From NCBI GenBank assembly GCA_947564465.1, contig CANOCV010000015.1, forward strand, positions 1 through 60,955: a stretch of 60,955 bases of DNA. The letters run 5' to 3'. The stretch is from an uncultured Roseburia sp. Its GTDB lineage: Bacteria > Bacillota > Clostridia > Lachnospirales > Lachnospiraceae. Positions 25,871 to 34,574 of the stretch are shown here, piece by piece; positions within the stretch are counted from its first letter, which is position 1, and each line of letters starts with the position of its first letter. Below the pieces are notes generated by a model, which ran no database searches, was not told the DNA's origin, and worked only from the letters and a program-made list of their open reading frames with translations. The translations under genes and the position numbers were made by a program.

Positions 25871-27346
25871 ATGGAAGAGAAAATGAATTTTATACTGCTT
25901 GTTCCGATACTTTTTCCTGTGATTGCAGGCGTATTTCTGGTGTGGAAGAGGGAGTTTCGAAAGAGGAGAAATCTGCTTTGGTTTGTGGGGACGGCGCTTC
26001 TTATTACCGGAACTTTCGTCGCAGTGAATCTCATGGGAGGAGAACGCCGTTTGACGGCGTTTTATCTGACGAAGGAGCTTCCGGTATTTTTTAAGCTGGA
26101 CGCACTGGGCAGGCTGTTTGCGTTGCTTGTGACGCTCGTCTGGATTCTGGCGGGCTTCTTTTCGTTTGAATATATGAAAAAGGAAAAGCGGGAAACGCGC
26201 TATTACGGCTTTTATCTGATTACGTTCGGCGTTCTGCTGGGGCTTGATTTTTCGGGGAATCTAATTACAATGTATTTGTTTTATGAGTTTATGACGCTGG
26301 CCTCTCTGCCGCTGGTGCTTCACTCCCAGACGAGGGAAGCGTTGATGGCAGGGCTGAAATATTTGTTTTATTCCTTCTGCGGGGCGTATTTGGCGCTGTT
26401 TGGCATATATTTTCTTATTCGCATGGGAAATACCATTGAGTTTACGCCGGGCGGCGTGTTTGAGAGCGGCTTTCTGGCGGAACATGAGACGCTGTTTCTC
26501 GTGATAACAATGCTTTTGATTTTTGGATTTGGCGTGAAGGCGGGCATGTTTCCGATGCATGCCTGGTTGACCGCGGCACATCCGGTTGCGCCGGGACCGG
26601 CCTCCGGCGTGCTTTCCGGTATCATTGTAAAGGGCGGTGTCCTGGCGTTAATCCGCGTCCTGTATTATTTGATCGGACCGGGATTTCTTTCGGGTACAAG
26701 GGTGCAAAAGATATGGATTATTCTGACGCTTATCACGATTTTTATGGGTTCCATGCTCGCGTTCAGAGAGCCGGTTCTAAAAAAAAGGCTCGCCTATTCC
26801 ACGGTTAGCCAGGTTTCCTATATTCTGTTCGGACTGGCCGTGTGTGAGAGGAGCGCTTTTGAAGGGGCGCTGCTGCATGTCGTTGCCCATGCGTTGATTA
26901 AGGTTTGTCTCTTTTTATGCGCGGGAGCCATAATATACCGGACCGGTTGTAAGCGCGTGGAGGAACTCGTAGGGATCGGAAAAAAGATGCCGGTGACGCT
27001 CTGGTGCTATACCATCGCTTCTTTGGGATTGATCGGGATTCCGCCTACAAGCGGTTTTGTCAGTAAATGGTATCTGGGGATGGGTGCGCTTGACAGTGAA
27101 ATTCCGATATTTTCATGGCTTGGTCCCATGATCCTTATTATAAGCGCACTGCTTACGGCGGGCTATCTGCTCCCTGTGACGATGAAAGGATTTTTTCCGG
27201 GGGAAGAATTTGTTTGTAAGCGGGAGAAGGAGCCGTATCTTATGACGGCGCCGCTTATCATTTTAGCTGCTTTGACACTTTTTATCGGTATTTTCCCGGA
27301 GACGGTGCTGACGGTAATCCGTACAATTTCCGGTGTATGCATATAA
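25871..27346 (+). CDS. antiporter-like membrane subunit 2 (NuoM/MrpD type)
   Basis: A 491-residue protein with about 14 membrane segments. It contains VKAGMFPMHAWLTAAHPVAPGPASGVLSGIIVKGGVLALIR, the lysine-bearing core, plus ALLHVVAHALIKVCLFLCAGAI and GIPPTSGFVSKWYLG. It is close in pattern to the following gene, suggesting a tandem duplication. The gene is preceded by GGGAAAGGGA; an internal ATG at 25883 is an alternative start. It lies 12 bases after subunit 1. Confidence 0.9.
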   Translation: MEEKMNFILLVPILFPVIAGVFLVWKREFRKRRNLLWFVGTALLITGTFVAVNLMGGERRLTAFYLTKELPVFFKLDALGRLFALLVTLVWILAGFFSFEYMKKEKRETRYYGFYLITFGVLLGLDFSGNLITMYLFYEFMTLASLPLVLHSQTREALMAGLKYLFYSFCGAYLALFGIYFLIRMGNTIEFTPGGVFESGFLAEHETLFLVITMLLIFGFGVKAGMFPMHAWLTAAHPVAPGPASGVLSGIIVKGGVLALIRVLYYLIGPGFLSGTRVQKIWIILTLITIFMGSMLAFREPVLKKRLAYSTVSQVSYILFGLAVCERSAFEGALLHVVAHALIKVCLFLCAGAIIYRTGCKRVEELVGIGKKMPVTLWCYTIASLGLIGIPPTSGFVSKWYLGMGALDSEIPIFSWLGPMILIISALLTAGYLLPVTMKGFFPGEEFVCKREKEPYLMTAPLIILAALTLFIGIFPETVLTVIRTISGVCI

Positions 27347-27358
27347 GGAGGGAGACGG

Positions 27359-28834
27359 ATGAATGCGATATGTTTACTTCTTGTGGTACTGATTCCTCCT
27401 CTGGCGGGAGCGGTTGTAGCGTTGGCGCCGTGGAGACGACGCACTCACTGGATGATCTTTTTGGAATTTGCCGTGGTTGTCAATTCTGTTTTGGTATGGC
27501 TGTTACTTTTTAACCGCCCGGCCGATACGCTGACGCTGATTCATTTTACGGGAGAGTTGTCAATTGCGTTTCGGCTGGACGGACTGGGAACGGTTTTTGC
27601 CGGGCTGGTGTCTTTTCTCTGGCCGTTTGCGACCTTGTACGCGTTCGAATATATGACAAAGGAAAAGCATGAGCGTGTGTTTTTCTTCTTTTATACGCTG
27701 ACGTACGGAGTGACGCTGGCGATTGCGCTTTCGGATAATATTTTAACAATGTACTGCTTCTATGAAATGCTGACGCTGGCGACGGTGCCGCTTGTTATGC
27801 ATACGCTCTCGCGCGAGGCCGTTTTGGCGAGCCGGAAATATCTGTATTATTCAATCGGCGGGGCGGCATTTGCATTTATCGGCATGATTTTTATTATTAC
27901 CTATGGGGATACAACGGAATTTCTTCTGGGCGGCGTTTTAAATATGGTAAAGGTGGGAGAGAACAGAAATGTTTTGCAGTTTATTTATTTTCTGACCTTT
28001 TTGGGATTCGGCGTAAAGGCCGCGGTATGTCCGTTTAATTCCTGGCTGCCGCAGGCGGGAGTTGCGCCTACGCCGGTTACGGCGCTGCTGCATGCGGTTG
28101 CGGTCGTAAAGTCAGGGGCTTTTGCGATTCTTCGGGTAACGTATTACAGCTTTGGGACGGATTTTTTGAGAGGCAGCTTTGCGCAGAGTGCCGTTATGGC
28201 GATTGTTATGTTTACGATTGTCTACGGCTGCAGCATGGCGGTAAAGGAAACGCATTTAAAGCGGCGTCTTGCTTTTTCTACGATCAGCAATCTTTCCTAT
28301 ATATTATTCGGAGCCGTGCTTATGACGCCGCTTGGCCTTGTGGGGGCGCTTAGTCATATGGTATTTCACGCGCTGATGAAGATTTGTTCGTTTTTTTGCG
28401 CAGGCGCCATTATTCATCAGACGGAGCGGATTTATGTACATCAATTGGACGGGCTTGCAAAAAAAATGCCAAAAATCTTTGGCATCTTTACCGTATCGGC
28501 CTTAGCGCTTATGGGTGTGCCGGGATTATGCGGCTTCATCAGCAAATTCAATCTGGCGTCGGCAGCGATAGAGAGCGGAAACTTGCTTTCTTATTTTGGA
28601 ATAGGCTGCCTGCTTATTTCCGCACTGCTCACGGCAATCTATATGTTGAGCATTGTGGTACGGGCGTATTTTCCGGCAGAAGGTTTCCGGGAAGAGACGC
28701 TTGAGGGTATCACAGATCCGAATTGGATGATGCTTGTTCCGCTTATCGTATTCGTAATTTTAATCGTAGGATTCGGGGTGTTCTCGGCGCCGCTTGTCAC
28801 ACTTTTTAAAGATATTGCAGGCGGATTGTTTTAG
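27359..28834 (+). CDS. antiporter-like membrane subunit 3 (NuoM/MrpD type)
   Basis: A 491-residue paralogue, equal in length to subunit 2, with about 14 membrane segments. The lysine region reads VKAAVCPFNSWLPQAGVAPTPVTALLHAVAVVKSGAFAILR and the C-terminal region HMVFHALMKICSFFCAGAI, then GVPGLCGFISKF. HAWLP is changed to NSWLP here, so one His of the family is missing; the Lys residues remain. It begins 12 bases after subunit 2 behind GGAGGGAG and is followed by a 100-base gap before the last subunit. Confidence 0.9.
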   Translation: MNAICLLLVVLIPPLAGAVVALAPWRRRTHWMIFLEFAVVVNSVLVWLLLFNRPADTLTLIHFTGELSIAFRLDGLGTVFAGLVSFLWPFATLYAFEYMTKEKHERVFFFFYTLTYGVTLAIALSDNILTMYCFYEMLTLATVPLVMHTLSREAVLASRKYLYYSIGGAAFAFIGMIFIITYGDTTEFLLGGVLNMVKVGENRNVLQFIYFLTFLGFGVKAAVCPFNSWLPQAGVAPTPVTALLHAVAVVKSGAFAILRVTYYSFGTDFLRGSFAQSAVMAIVMFTIVYGCSMAVKETHLKRRLAFSTISNLSYILFGAVLMTPLGLVGALSHMVFHALMKICSFFCAGAIIHQTERIYVHQLDGLAKKMPKIFGIFTVSALALMGVPGLCGFISKFNLASAAIESGNLLSYFGIGCLLISALLTAIYMLSIVVRAYFPAEGFREETLEGITDPNWMMLVPLIVFVILIVGFGVFSAPLVTLFKDIAGGLF

Positions 28835-28847
28835 AGGAGGAAGGCAA

Positions 28848-28895
28848 TGCGAAGCATTAAAAAAAGCCTGCCTCCGACTTGCCGCCGAGCGTGAA
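28848..28895 (+). CDS. possible 15-codon micro-ORF in the antiporter operon
   Basis: In the only sizeable gap of the operon, GAGGAGGAA is followed six bases later by ATG 28848 and a 15-residue frame (MRSIKKSLPPTCRRA). The same AGAGGAGGAA occurs again before the real downstream start at 28935. The sequence in between, with GC-rich dyads, may be a small inserted element. Coding status is uncertain. Confidence 0.25.
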
Positions 28896-28934
28896 GGCGA
28901 GGGGGCGCAACCTTATTAGAGGAGGAAAGGAGAT

Positions 28935-31028
28935 ATGGCGTATTTATTGATTTTTCTGGTTTGTTTTCCGTTTGCGGCGGCGTTTGTTGTGTACGGAATC
29001 GGGCGTTTTCATAAGGCGGCGAGGGATTATGCCGCTGCCGCGGCAGGGCTTGTGGAATTTGCGGCTATGTTGATTGCGGTGTGTCCGGTATATAAGATGT
29101 TTGTGGAGGGAAATATGCCGCAGGCGCTGCGGAGGGCTGTGATTCCCGGAGTCTGCGGGATGGGCTTAAGCTTTACCTTAGACGGCTTTCGCAGTATATA
29201 CGGGGTGATTGCCGCGTTTATGTGGCTTGCAACACTTTTGTTTTCAAGAGAGTATTTTAAACATCACAGGAACAGAAACCGCTATTATCTGTTTAATCTC
29301 ATGACGCTTGGCGCGCTGCTCGGCGTGTTTTTTGCGGCGGATTTATTTACGGCGTTTGTCTTTTTTGAGATTATGTCATTTACCTCCTATGTGTGGGTGG
29401 CGCAGGAGGAAAATAAGGCGGCGCTTCGTGCGGCCGAAACATATCTTGCCGTTGCCGTAATCGGCGGGCTTGCAATGCTTTTGGGGCTGTTCTTTTTGTA
29501 TCATGAGCTTGGAACGCTTGATATGGCGCAGCTTTTAAGTGCGGCTTCAAGCTGCAAAAACAAGGCCTCTCTGTATCTTGCAGGAGCATTGATCTTTTTT
29601 GGATATGCTGCAAAGGCGGGCGCGTTTCCTTTGCATATCTGGCTGCCTAAGGCGCATCCGGTTGCTCCGGCGCCGGCGTCCGCGCTGCTTTCCGGTATCC
29701 TGACAAAATCGGGGATTTTTGGGATTATTGCGGTAAGCACGAATCTGTTTTTGTGGGATGAAAGATGGGGACTGTTTGTTCTGGCAATCGGAGTGGCGAC
29801 GATGGCGCTTGGCGCCGTACTGGCCGTCTTTTCAGTGGATATCAAACGGACGCTCGCGTGTTCCTCGATGTCGCAGATTGGGTTTATTCTGGTTGGAATC
29901 GGAATGCAGGGGATTTTGGGGGAGGAGAATGCGCTGGCTGTCAGGGGAACGCTTCTTCATATGGTAAACCATTCTCTGTTCAAGCTGATTCTCTTCCTTG
30001 TGGCAGGTACGGTTTATATGAATGTTCATAAACTTGATTTGAATGCGGTCCGGGGATTTGGGAGAAAGAAAAAACTGCTTCATGCCGTCTTTTTGTCGGG
30101 GGCGCTCGGGATTGGCGGTATCCCTCTTTTTAGCGGATATATCAGCAAGACGTTGTTACATGAGGGGATCGTAGAGGGGATTGCACAGGCAGGAGGTAAT
30201 GTGCTTTGGTTTTTAAAGGTCGTAGAATGGCTCTTTTTGATCAGCGGCGGAATGACGATTGCTTATATGACGAAATTGTACGTTGCGCTTTTCTGGGAAA
30301 AAAATTCAGACAGCAGGATTCAGCAGTCATATGACGGGCAAAAAACGTACTGGAGTCCGGTAAGCGGTGCGCCCGTTGTATTTGCTGCCGGGCTGGTGGC
30401 GCTGTTCGGTTTACTGCCGCAGATTTTTATGAACAGAATTGCGGATTTCGGCGGCGGATTTTTTGGCCTTGCGGATTATGCGGGCAGCGTCTCTTATTTT
30501 AGCCTGGAAAATTTGAAGGGCGCGGCGATTTCCATGGCAATCGGAGCCGTAATCTACGCGGGAATCCGACGTTTTTTGATGAAGGAGACAAAAGCAGGGA
30601 AGGAATATGTTATGGCGCTGCCGAAGTGGCTGGATTTAGAGCAGCTTTTATATCGGCCGCTGCTTCTTAGGATTTTACCGTTCTTAGGAGCGCTTGCGTG
30701 TCGTATTTTAGACAGTCTGGTAGATTTTGTGATAGTTCTTCTGCGCAAGAGTGTGTACAGGGACAGAAAAATTCCGCATGAGCTGCCGGAGGGAAATACA
30801 CTTACGCATGTGCTGGGGAAGATTTTTGACGGTGCGCGCAGGGGGAAGAGAGCGCTTTTGCGGCAGGAGATTCCGGAGAATGAGGCTACCTATGAGCACA
30901 GATTTGCGGTGCAGTGGGAGAAATTTATGGAGACAAATACGATTATCGGAAGGAGTTTGTCCTTTGGTTTGCTGTTGTTTTATGTGGGACTTGTCTTTAC
31001 GCTGCTTTATCTCTTGATTTGCAGCTGA
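28935..31028 (+). CDS. large antiporter-like subunit (NuoL/MrpA N-terminal type)
   Basis: A 697-residue protein with about 16 membrane segments. The core (residues about 120-420) has KAGAFPLHIWLPKAHPVAPAPASALLSGILTKSGIFGIIA, HMVNHSLFKLILFLVAGTV and GIPLFSGYISKTLLHEG. A long C-terminal part continues with a hydrophilic loop, a horizontal-helix-like stretch (about 560-670) and a last membrane segment, as in NuoL. It is shorter than classical MrpA (about 800) because the MbhD and MbhE parts are encoded elsewhere in the operon. It starts behind GGAGGAAAGGAG. LarB follows 12 bases after its stop, suggesting read-through into the lar genes. Confidence 0.9.
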   Translation: MAYLLIFLVCFPFAAAFVVYGIGRFHKAARDYAAAAAGLVEFAAMLIAVCPVYKMFVEGNMPQALRRAVIPGVCGMGLSFTLDGFRSIYGVIAAFMWLATLLFSREYFKHHRNRNRYYLFNLMTLGALLGVFFAADLFTAFVFFEIMSFTSYVWVAQEENKAALRAAETYLAVAVIGGLAMLLGLFFLYHELGTLDMAQLLSAASSCKNKASLYLAGALIFFGYAAKAGAFPLHIWLPKAHPVAPAPASALLSGILTKSGIFGIIAVSTNLFLWDERWGLFVLAIGVATMALGAVLAVFSVDIKRTLACSSMSQIGFILVGIGMQGILGEENALAVRGTLLHMVNHSLFKLILFLVAGTVYMNVHKLDLNAVRGFGRKKKLLHAVFLSGALGIGGIPLFSGYISKTLLHEGIVEGIAQAGGNVLWFLKVVEWLFLISGGMTIAYMTKLYVALFWEKNSDSRIQQSYDGQKTYWSPVSGAPVVFAAGLVALFGLLPQIFMNRIADFGGGFFGLADYAGSVSYFSLENLKGAAISMAIGAVIYAGIRRFLMKETKAGKEYVMALPKWLDLEQLLYRPLLLRILPFLGALACRILDSLVDFVIVLLRKSVYRDRKIPHELPEGNTLTHVLGKIFDGARRGKRALLRQEIPENEATYEHRFAVQWEKFMETNTIIGRSLSFGLLLFYVGLVFTLLYLLICS

Positions 31029-31040
31029 GTTAGGAGGGGT

Positions 31041-31790
31041 ATGATGGAGATACGGGAAGTATTGGAAAAGGTAAAGGAGGGGGAGCTGTCCGTAAATGAG
31101 GCGGCGTCTTATCTTCGCAGGGAGCCTTTTGAGGAGATGGGGTATGCAAAACTGGATATGCATAGACGGGTCCGTTCCGGATTTTCCGAGGTGATTTTTT
31201 GCAGCGGGAAAACGGATGAGCATCTGCTTCGCATTTTCGGGAAGCTCTATGAGACGGACGGTGAGGTGTTCGGGACAAGGGCTACCGCGGCACAGTATGA
31301 AATGATTCAAAAAGAATACCCTATGGCAATGTACGATCCCGTTTCTCACATTTTAAAAATTGAAAAGCCAAAGAAAAGAATCGGAAAGATTGCGGTATGC
31401 ACGGCGGGAACGGCGGATATTCCGGTAGCGGAGGAAGCGGCGCAGACGGCTGAATATTTCGGGACGAATGTAGAGCGCATCTATGATATAGGGGTGAGCG
31501 GCCTGCATCGGATGCTCTCAAAGCTTGAGCAGATACAGAGTGCAAACTGTGTGGTGGCGGTTGCCGGTATGGAAGGGGCTTTGGCGAGTGTGTTAGGCGG
31601 TCTGGTGGACAAGCCTGTGATTGCCGTTCCGACATCTGTCGGATACGGGGCGAGTATGCACGGCCTTTCCGCTCTGCTGACAATGATCAATTCCTGTGCG
31701 AACGGGATTGCCGTTGTAAATATTGACAACGGATATGGGGCCGGTTATATGGCTACACAGATAAACAGATTAGGAGTACATGATGAATAA
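31041..31790 (+). CDS. larB: nickel-pincer cofactor biosynthesis carboxylase LarB
   Basis: A 249-residue protein related to PurE. The C-terminal half holds the PurE-like core: IAVCTAGTADIPVAEEAA, GVSGLHRM, VVAVAGMEGALASVLGGLVDKPVIAVPTSVGYGAS. The N-terminal 100 residues are the LarB extension (VLEKVKEGELSVNEAASYLRR). LarB carboxylates and hydrolyses nicotinic acid adenine dinucleotide to give the first intermediate of the Ni-pincer cofactor of lactate racemase. It overlaps larC by eight bases. No larA is in the window, so the client enzyme lies elsewhere. Confidence 0.93.
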   Translation: MMEIREVLEKVKEGELSVNEAASYLRREPFEEMGYAKLDMHRRVRSGFSEVIFCSGKTDEHLLRIFGKLYETDGEVFGTRATAAQYEMIQKEYPMAMYDPVSHILKIEKPKKRIGKIAVCTAGTADIPVAEEAAQTAEYFGTNVERIYDIGVSGLHRMLSKLEQIQSANCVVAVAGMEGALASVLGGLVDKPVIAVPTSVGYGASMHGLSALLTMINSCANGIAVVNIDNGYGAGYMATQINRLGVHDE

Positions 31791-33051
31791 AAAATTATAT
31801 TTGGAATGCTTTAGCGGAATCAGCGGCGATATGCTGGTGGCGTCTCTTCTTGATCTTGGAGCTGATTGGGAGTATTTAAAAGAATCTTTGCGGAAACTGA
31901 ATCTGACCGGATATGAGGTGCGGATGAGACGGGTGAAAAAATCGGGATTGGATGCCTGTGATTTTTTGGTGGAGCTTGACGAGGCTCATGAGAATCATGA
32001 TCACGATATGGCCTATCTGCACGGGCATCATGAGCATGAGAGCAGTGATGTCTGGCACAAAAATCATCACGGGGGCCATTCCCATGCGCACAGAGGGCCA
32101 AAGGAAATTGAGCAGATTATTAGGGAGGCTTCGCTTGGCAGAAGGGCGGAGGAAATTGCGCTGCGGATTTTCGGGATTCTTGCAGAGGCGGAGGCAAAGG
32201 CCCATGGAGTCGATACGGAGCAGGTGCATTTTCATGAGGTGGGAGCGGTAGATTCTATTGTGGATATTGTATCAATTGCCGTATGCATTGAGAATCTTGG
32301 AATTACAGAGGTAATAGTGCCTATGCTATATGAGGGCGGCGGCATGATCCGCTGTCAGCACGGTTTGATTCCTGTTCCTGTTCCGGCAGTTGTAAATATC
32401 GCAGAGAAGCACCGGTTGTTACTGCATCGGACTGAGGTGGAGGGCGAGCTTGTCACGCCGACGGGGGCCGCCGCCGCCGCTGCGTTAGTTACATCAAAAG
32501 AATTGCCGCGGGAATTTACGGTTTTAGGAATCGGGCTTGGGGCGGGAAAGCGGAATTATGAGGTCCCGGGTATTCTCCGTGCGATGCTGATAGAAGAAAA
32601 GAGGGAGGGAACAGATTTTATCTATAAGCTTGAGACGAATATTGACGACTGTACAGGGGAGGCTCTCGGCTATGTGATGGAGGCGCTTTTTGCGGCGGGG
32701 GCAAAGGACGTGCATTATACGCCTGTTTTTATGAAAAAGAACCGCCCGGCATATCAGCTAAATGTAATCTGTAAGGCGGAAGACGTTTCTGAGATGGAGA
32801 AAATTATTTTCTCGCAGACAACGACAATCGGGATTCGCCGTCAGAAGATGGAGCGCGCCGTATTGGAACGGGAAATAAAGGAGATACATACGTCGCTTGG
32901 CATGGTAAAGGTGAAGGTGTGCGGGGCTTTGCCGGAGAAAAGAGTGTATCCCGAATATGAGAGCATTGCGGATATCTGCCGGAGAACCGGTATGCCTTAT
33001 GCGGCGGTTTACGGGCAGATTGTGAGTGAATGCTGTGGAAAAACAGAGTAG
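31783..33051 (+). CDS. larC: nickel-pincer cofactor nickel insertase LarC
   Basis: A 422-residue protein beginning MNKKLYLECFSGISGDM, the LarC signature. Residues about 65-110 are a His-rich loop (HENHDHD, HGHHEHE, NHHGGHSHAH) likely to hold Ni2+. The C-terminal domain contains ETNIDDCTGE and VFMKKNRPAYQL. LarC inserts nickel into the pincer precursor using CTP. In Lactobacillus plantarum larC is split and joined by frameshifting; here one uninterrupted frame covers the full length. ATG 31783, six bases after AGGAG, is preferred to ATG 31780. Confidence 0.95.
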   Translation: MNKKLYLECFSGISGDMLVASLLDLGADWEYLKESLRKLNLTGYEVRMRRVKKSGLDACDFLVELDEAHENHDHDMAYLHGHHEHESSDVWHKNHHGGHSHAHRGPKEIEQIIREASLGRRAEEIALRIFGILAEAEAKAHGVDTEQVHFHEVGAVDSIVDIVSIAVCIENLGITEVIVPMLYEGGGMIRCQHGLIPVPVPAVVNIAEKHRLLLHRTEVEGELVTPTGAAAAAALVTSKELPREFTVLGIGLGAGKRNYEVPGILRAMLIEEKREGTDFIYKLETNIDDCTGEALGYVMEALFAAGAKDVHYTPVFMKKNRPAYQLNVICKAEDVSEMEKIIFSQTTTIGIRRQKMERAVLEREIKEIHTSLGMVKVKVCGALPEKRVYPEYESIADICRRTGMPYAAVYGQIVSECCGKTE

Positions 33052-33067
33052 GAAATGGGGTATTGCG

Positions 33068-33892
33068 ATGGAGGAGTATCAGAGGAAAAAGGCGGCTCTG
33101 CATCGGATGTTGGAAGAATATGTACAGGAAGATGTTATGCTGGCTTTTTCCGGCGGCGCTGACAGTGGACTGCTGCTTTATATGCTCTGTGAAAAGGCAA
33201 AGATATACGGGACACGCGTCCATGCAGTGACGGTTCACACAACGCTGCATCCTGTGCATGAGATCGAAGAGGCGGCGCGTGAGGCGCAAAAGGCAGGCGC
33301 GTATCACTCGGTAATGGAAGCGGACGAGCTTAAGGAAGCGGGGATCGCCGCAAATCCAGCGGACAGATGTTATCGCTGTAAGCGTTATCTTTATGGCAAA
33401 ATGGTGGAGCTGGCAGCCGAAAGAGGGATAAGGTATATCATGGAGGGAACGAATGAGGATGATTTGCATGTATACCGTCCGGGAATCCTTGCGGTGAGGG
33501 AGCTTGGAATCATAAGTCCGCTTGCCGCGGTGCATATGCATAAGGACGAGGTGCGTAATCTTGCATCGGAGTATGGAATCACATTGGCAAAAAAGCCTGC
33601 CTCACCGTGTCTGGCAACGCGTTTTCCTTATGGAACAAGGCTTAGATATGAGGATATGCGCAGGGTAGAGCGGGCGGAAGAATTTTTGCGCAGCGAAGGG
33701 TTTTATAATGTTCGGGTGCGGGTGCACGGTGATATTGCACGTATTGAGGTTGACGAAAAAGATATGGGGAAAATATTATCGCTCCGGCAGGGGCTCCTTG
33801 CATATTTCAGGGAGCTAGGCTATGCATATATAACCCTTGACCTAGAAGGCTTCCGTTCCGGAAGCATGGACATAAATGTGAAGCATTTCTAA
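33068..33892 (+). CDS. larE: nickel-pincer cofactor sulfur transferase LarE
   Basis: A 274-residue PP-loop protein. LAFSGGADSGLL at residues 25-36 is the ATP-pyrophosphatase loop. Cys101 and Cys104 form RCYRCKR, and Cys181 lies in SPCLATRFPYGT. Cys181 corresponds to the sacrificial Cys of L. plantarum LarE; having all three Cys resembles the LarE group that, as I recall, binds a [4Fe-4S] cluster and need not consume its own sulfur. LarE adds two sulfurs to the cofactor precursor. ATG 33068 after GGGG is preferred over GTG 33026. Confidence 0.92.
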   Translation: MEEYQRKKAALHRMLEEYVQEDVMLAFSGGADSGLLLYMLCEKAKIYGTRVHAVTVHTTLHPVHEIEEAAREAQKAGAYHSVMEADELKEAGIAANPADRCYRCKRYLYGKMVELAAERGIRYIMEGTNEDDLHVYRPGILAVRELGIISPLAAVHMHKDEVRNLASEYGITLAKKPASPCLATRFPYGTRLRYEDMRRVERAEEFLRSEGFYNVRVRVHGDIARIEVDEKDMGKILSLRQGLLAYFRELGYAYITLDLEGFRSGSMDINVKHF

Positions 33893-33955
33893 AAATATCT
33901 TTGTTTGACCTGCAGCCGAACCTTTCGGTGAGGGCGCTATATTAATATGAAACAG

Positions 33956-33988
33956 ATACAGCCGGCTGCATATAGCAACCGGCTGTAT
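33956..33988. terminator. hairpin between larE and the minus-strand gene
   Basis: A perfect 10-bp stem (ATACAGCCGG at 33956-33965 and its complement at 33979-33988) lies between convergent genes. T tracts are short on both strands. A smaller dyad, CCGAA/TTCGG, sits at 33917-33927. Confidence 0.55.
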
Positions 33989-34018
33989 TTGAAAGCATGT
34001 CTTTCAATGAATTGGCGT

Positions 34019-34315
34019 CTATTCGTCTGTCTCATGATATCTGTCTGCAAACTTATCGCCTCCGCAGCAGTGGCGTTCGCCGCTCTCCTCATAAACGATA
34101 TAATCACCCTCACGAATGAAGATTACACCGCGTCTGTTCTTAATAAACGGACAGATAATCCGTCCTTCCTTGTCGGTAAGTTTTACAAGTCCGTCGGTAA
34201 CAATCCAGCCGTCCGTGATCACATCACTCCATAATGAAAAGCCGTCCTCAAGCCCTTTGTCCGGTTCATACCTGACAGCTTCGACTGTAAAAGAAGTACG
34301 TTTATATCTTTTCAT
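34019..34315 (-). CDS. small phage-like protein of unknown function
   Basis: A 98-residue protein. The C-terminal REGDYIVYEESGERHCCGGDKFADRYHE resembles the short 'GDYIV...GE...C....F..RYE' domain common in small phage and plasmid proteins; the N-terminal FTVEAVRYEP also fits. Function unknown. No other phage gene is nearby, so it may be a domesticated remnant or free-standing gene. It has its own minus-strand promoter and GGTGA ribosome site. It is flanked by larE (convergent) and a MATE gene (divergent). Confidence 0.65.
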   Translation of the reverse strand: MKRYKRTSFTVEAVRYEPDKGLEDGFSLWSDVITDGWIVTDGLVKLTDKEGRIICPFIKNRRGVIFIREGDYIVYEESGERHCCGGDKFADRYHETDE

Positions 34316-34354
34316 AGTTATTCACCTGCCTTATCTGTTTGACCTGTTACAAAT

Positions 34355-34383
34355 ATTATACAATATAGGCAGTGGCTTTACAA
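34355..34383 (-). promoter_or_regulatory. promoter of the small minus-strand gene
   Basis: On the minus strand TTGTAA (34383-34378) and TATAAT (34360-34355) are separated by exactly 17 bases, about 40 bases before the start codon at 34315. Confidence 0.6.
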
Positions 34384-34391
34384 GAAAATTA

Positions 34392-34421
34392 TTGAATATA
34401 CATTAACGCCTATGCTATACT
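34392..34421 (+). promoter_or_regulatory. promoter of the MATE gene
   Basis: TTGAAT at 34392-34397 and TATACT at 34416-34421, spacer 18. It lies about 150 bases before the MATE start and almost abuts the divergent promoter at 34355-34383. Confidence 0.5.
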
Positions 34422-34574
34422 TTCATCAAAACATATTTTCTTTCAGACAAATCTTTTTTCTAAAGTTCTAAAGTTTGAATTGTCTGCAAAAGACGCATAG
34501 GGTGCTGTGAAGAGATATTGGAAGTAAAGTATTCATATTTAAATTATACCCAAGCAATGTACAAGGAGGAGAAG

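Noticed and set aside
31783..33051. A programmed frameshift in larC as in Lactobacillus
   Set aside because: The frame is uninterrupted from the LarC N-terminal signature to the C-terminal domain.
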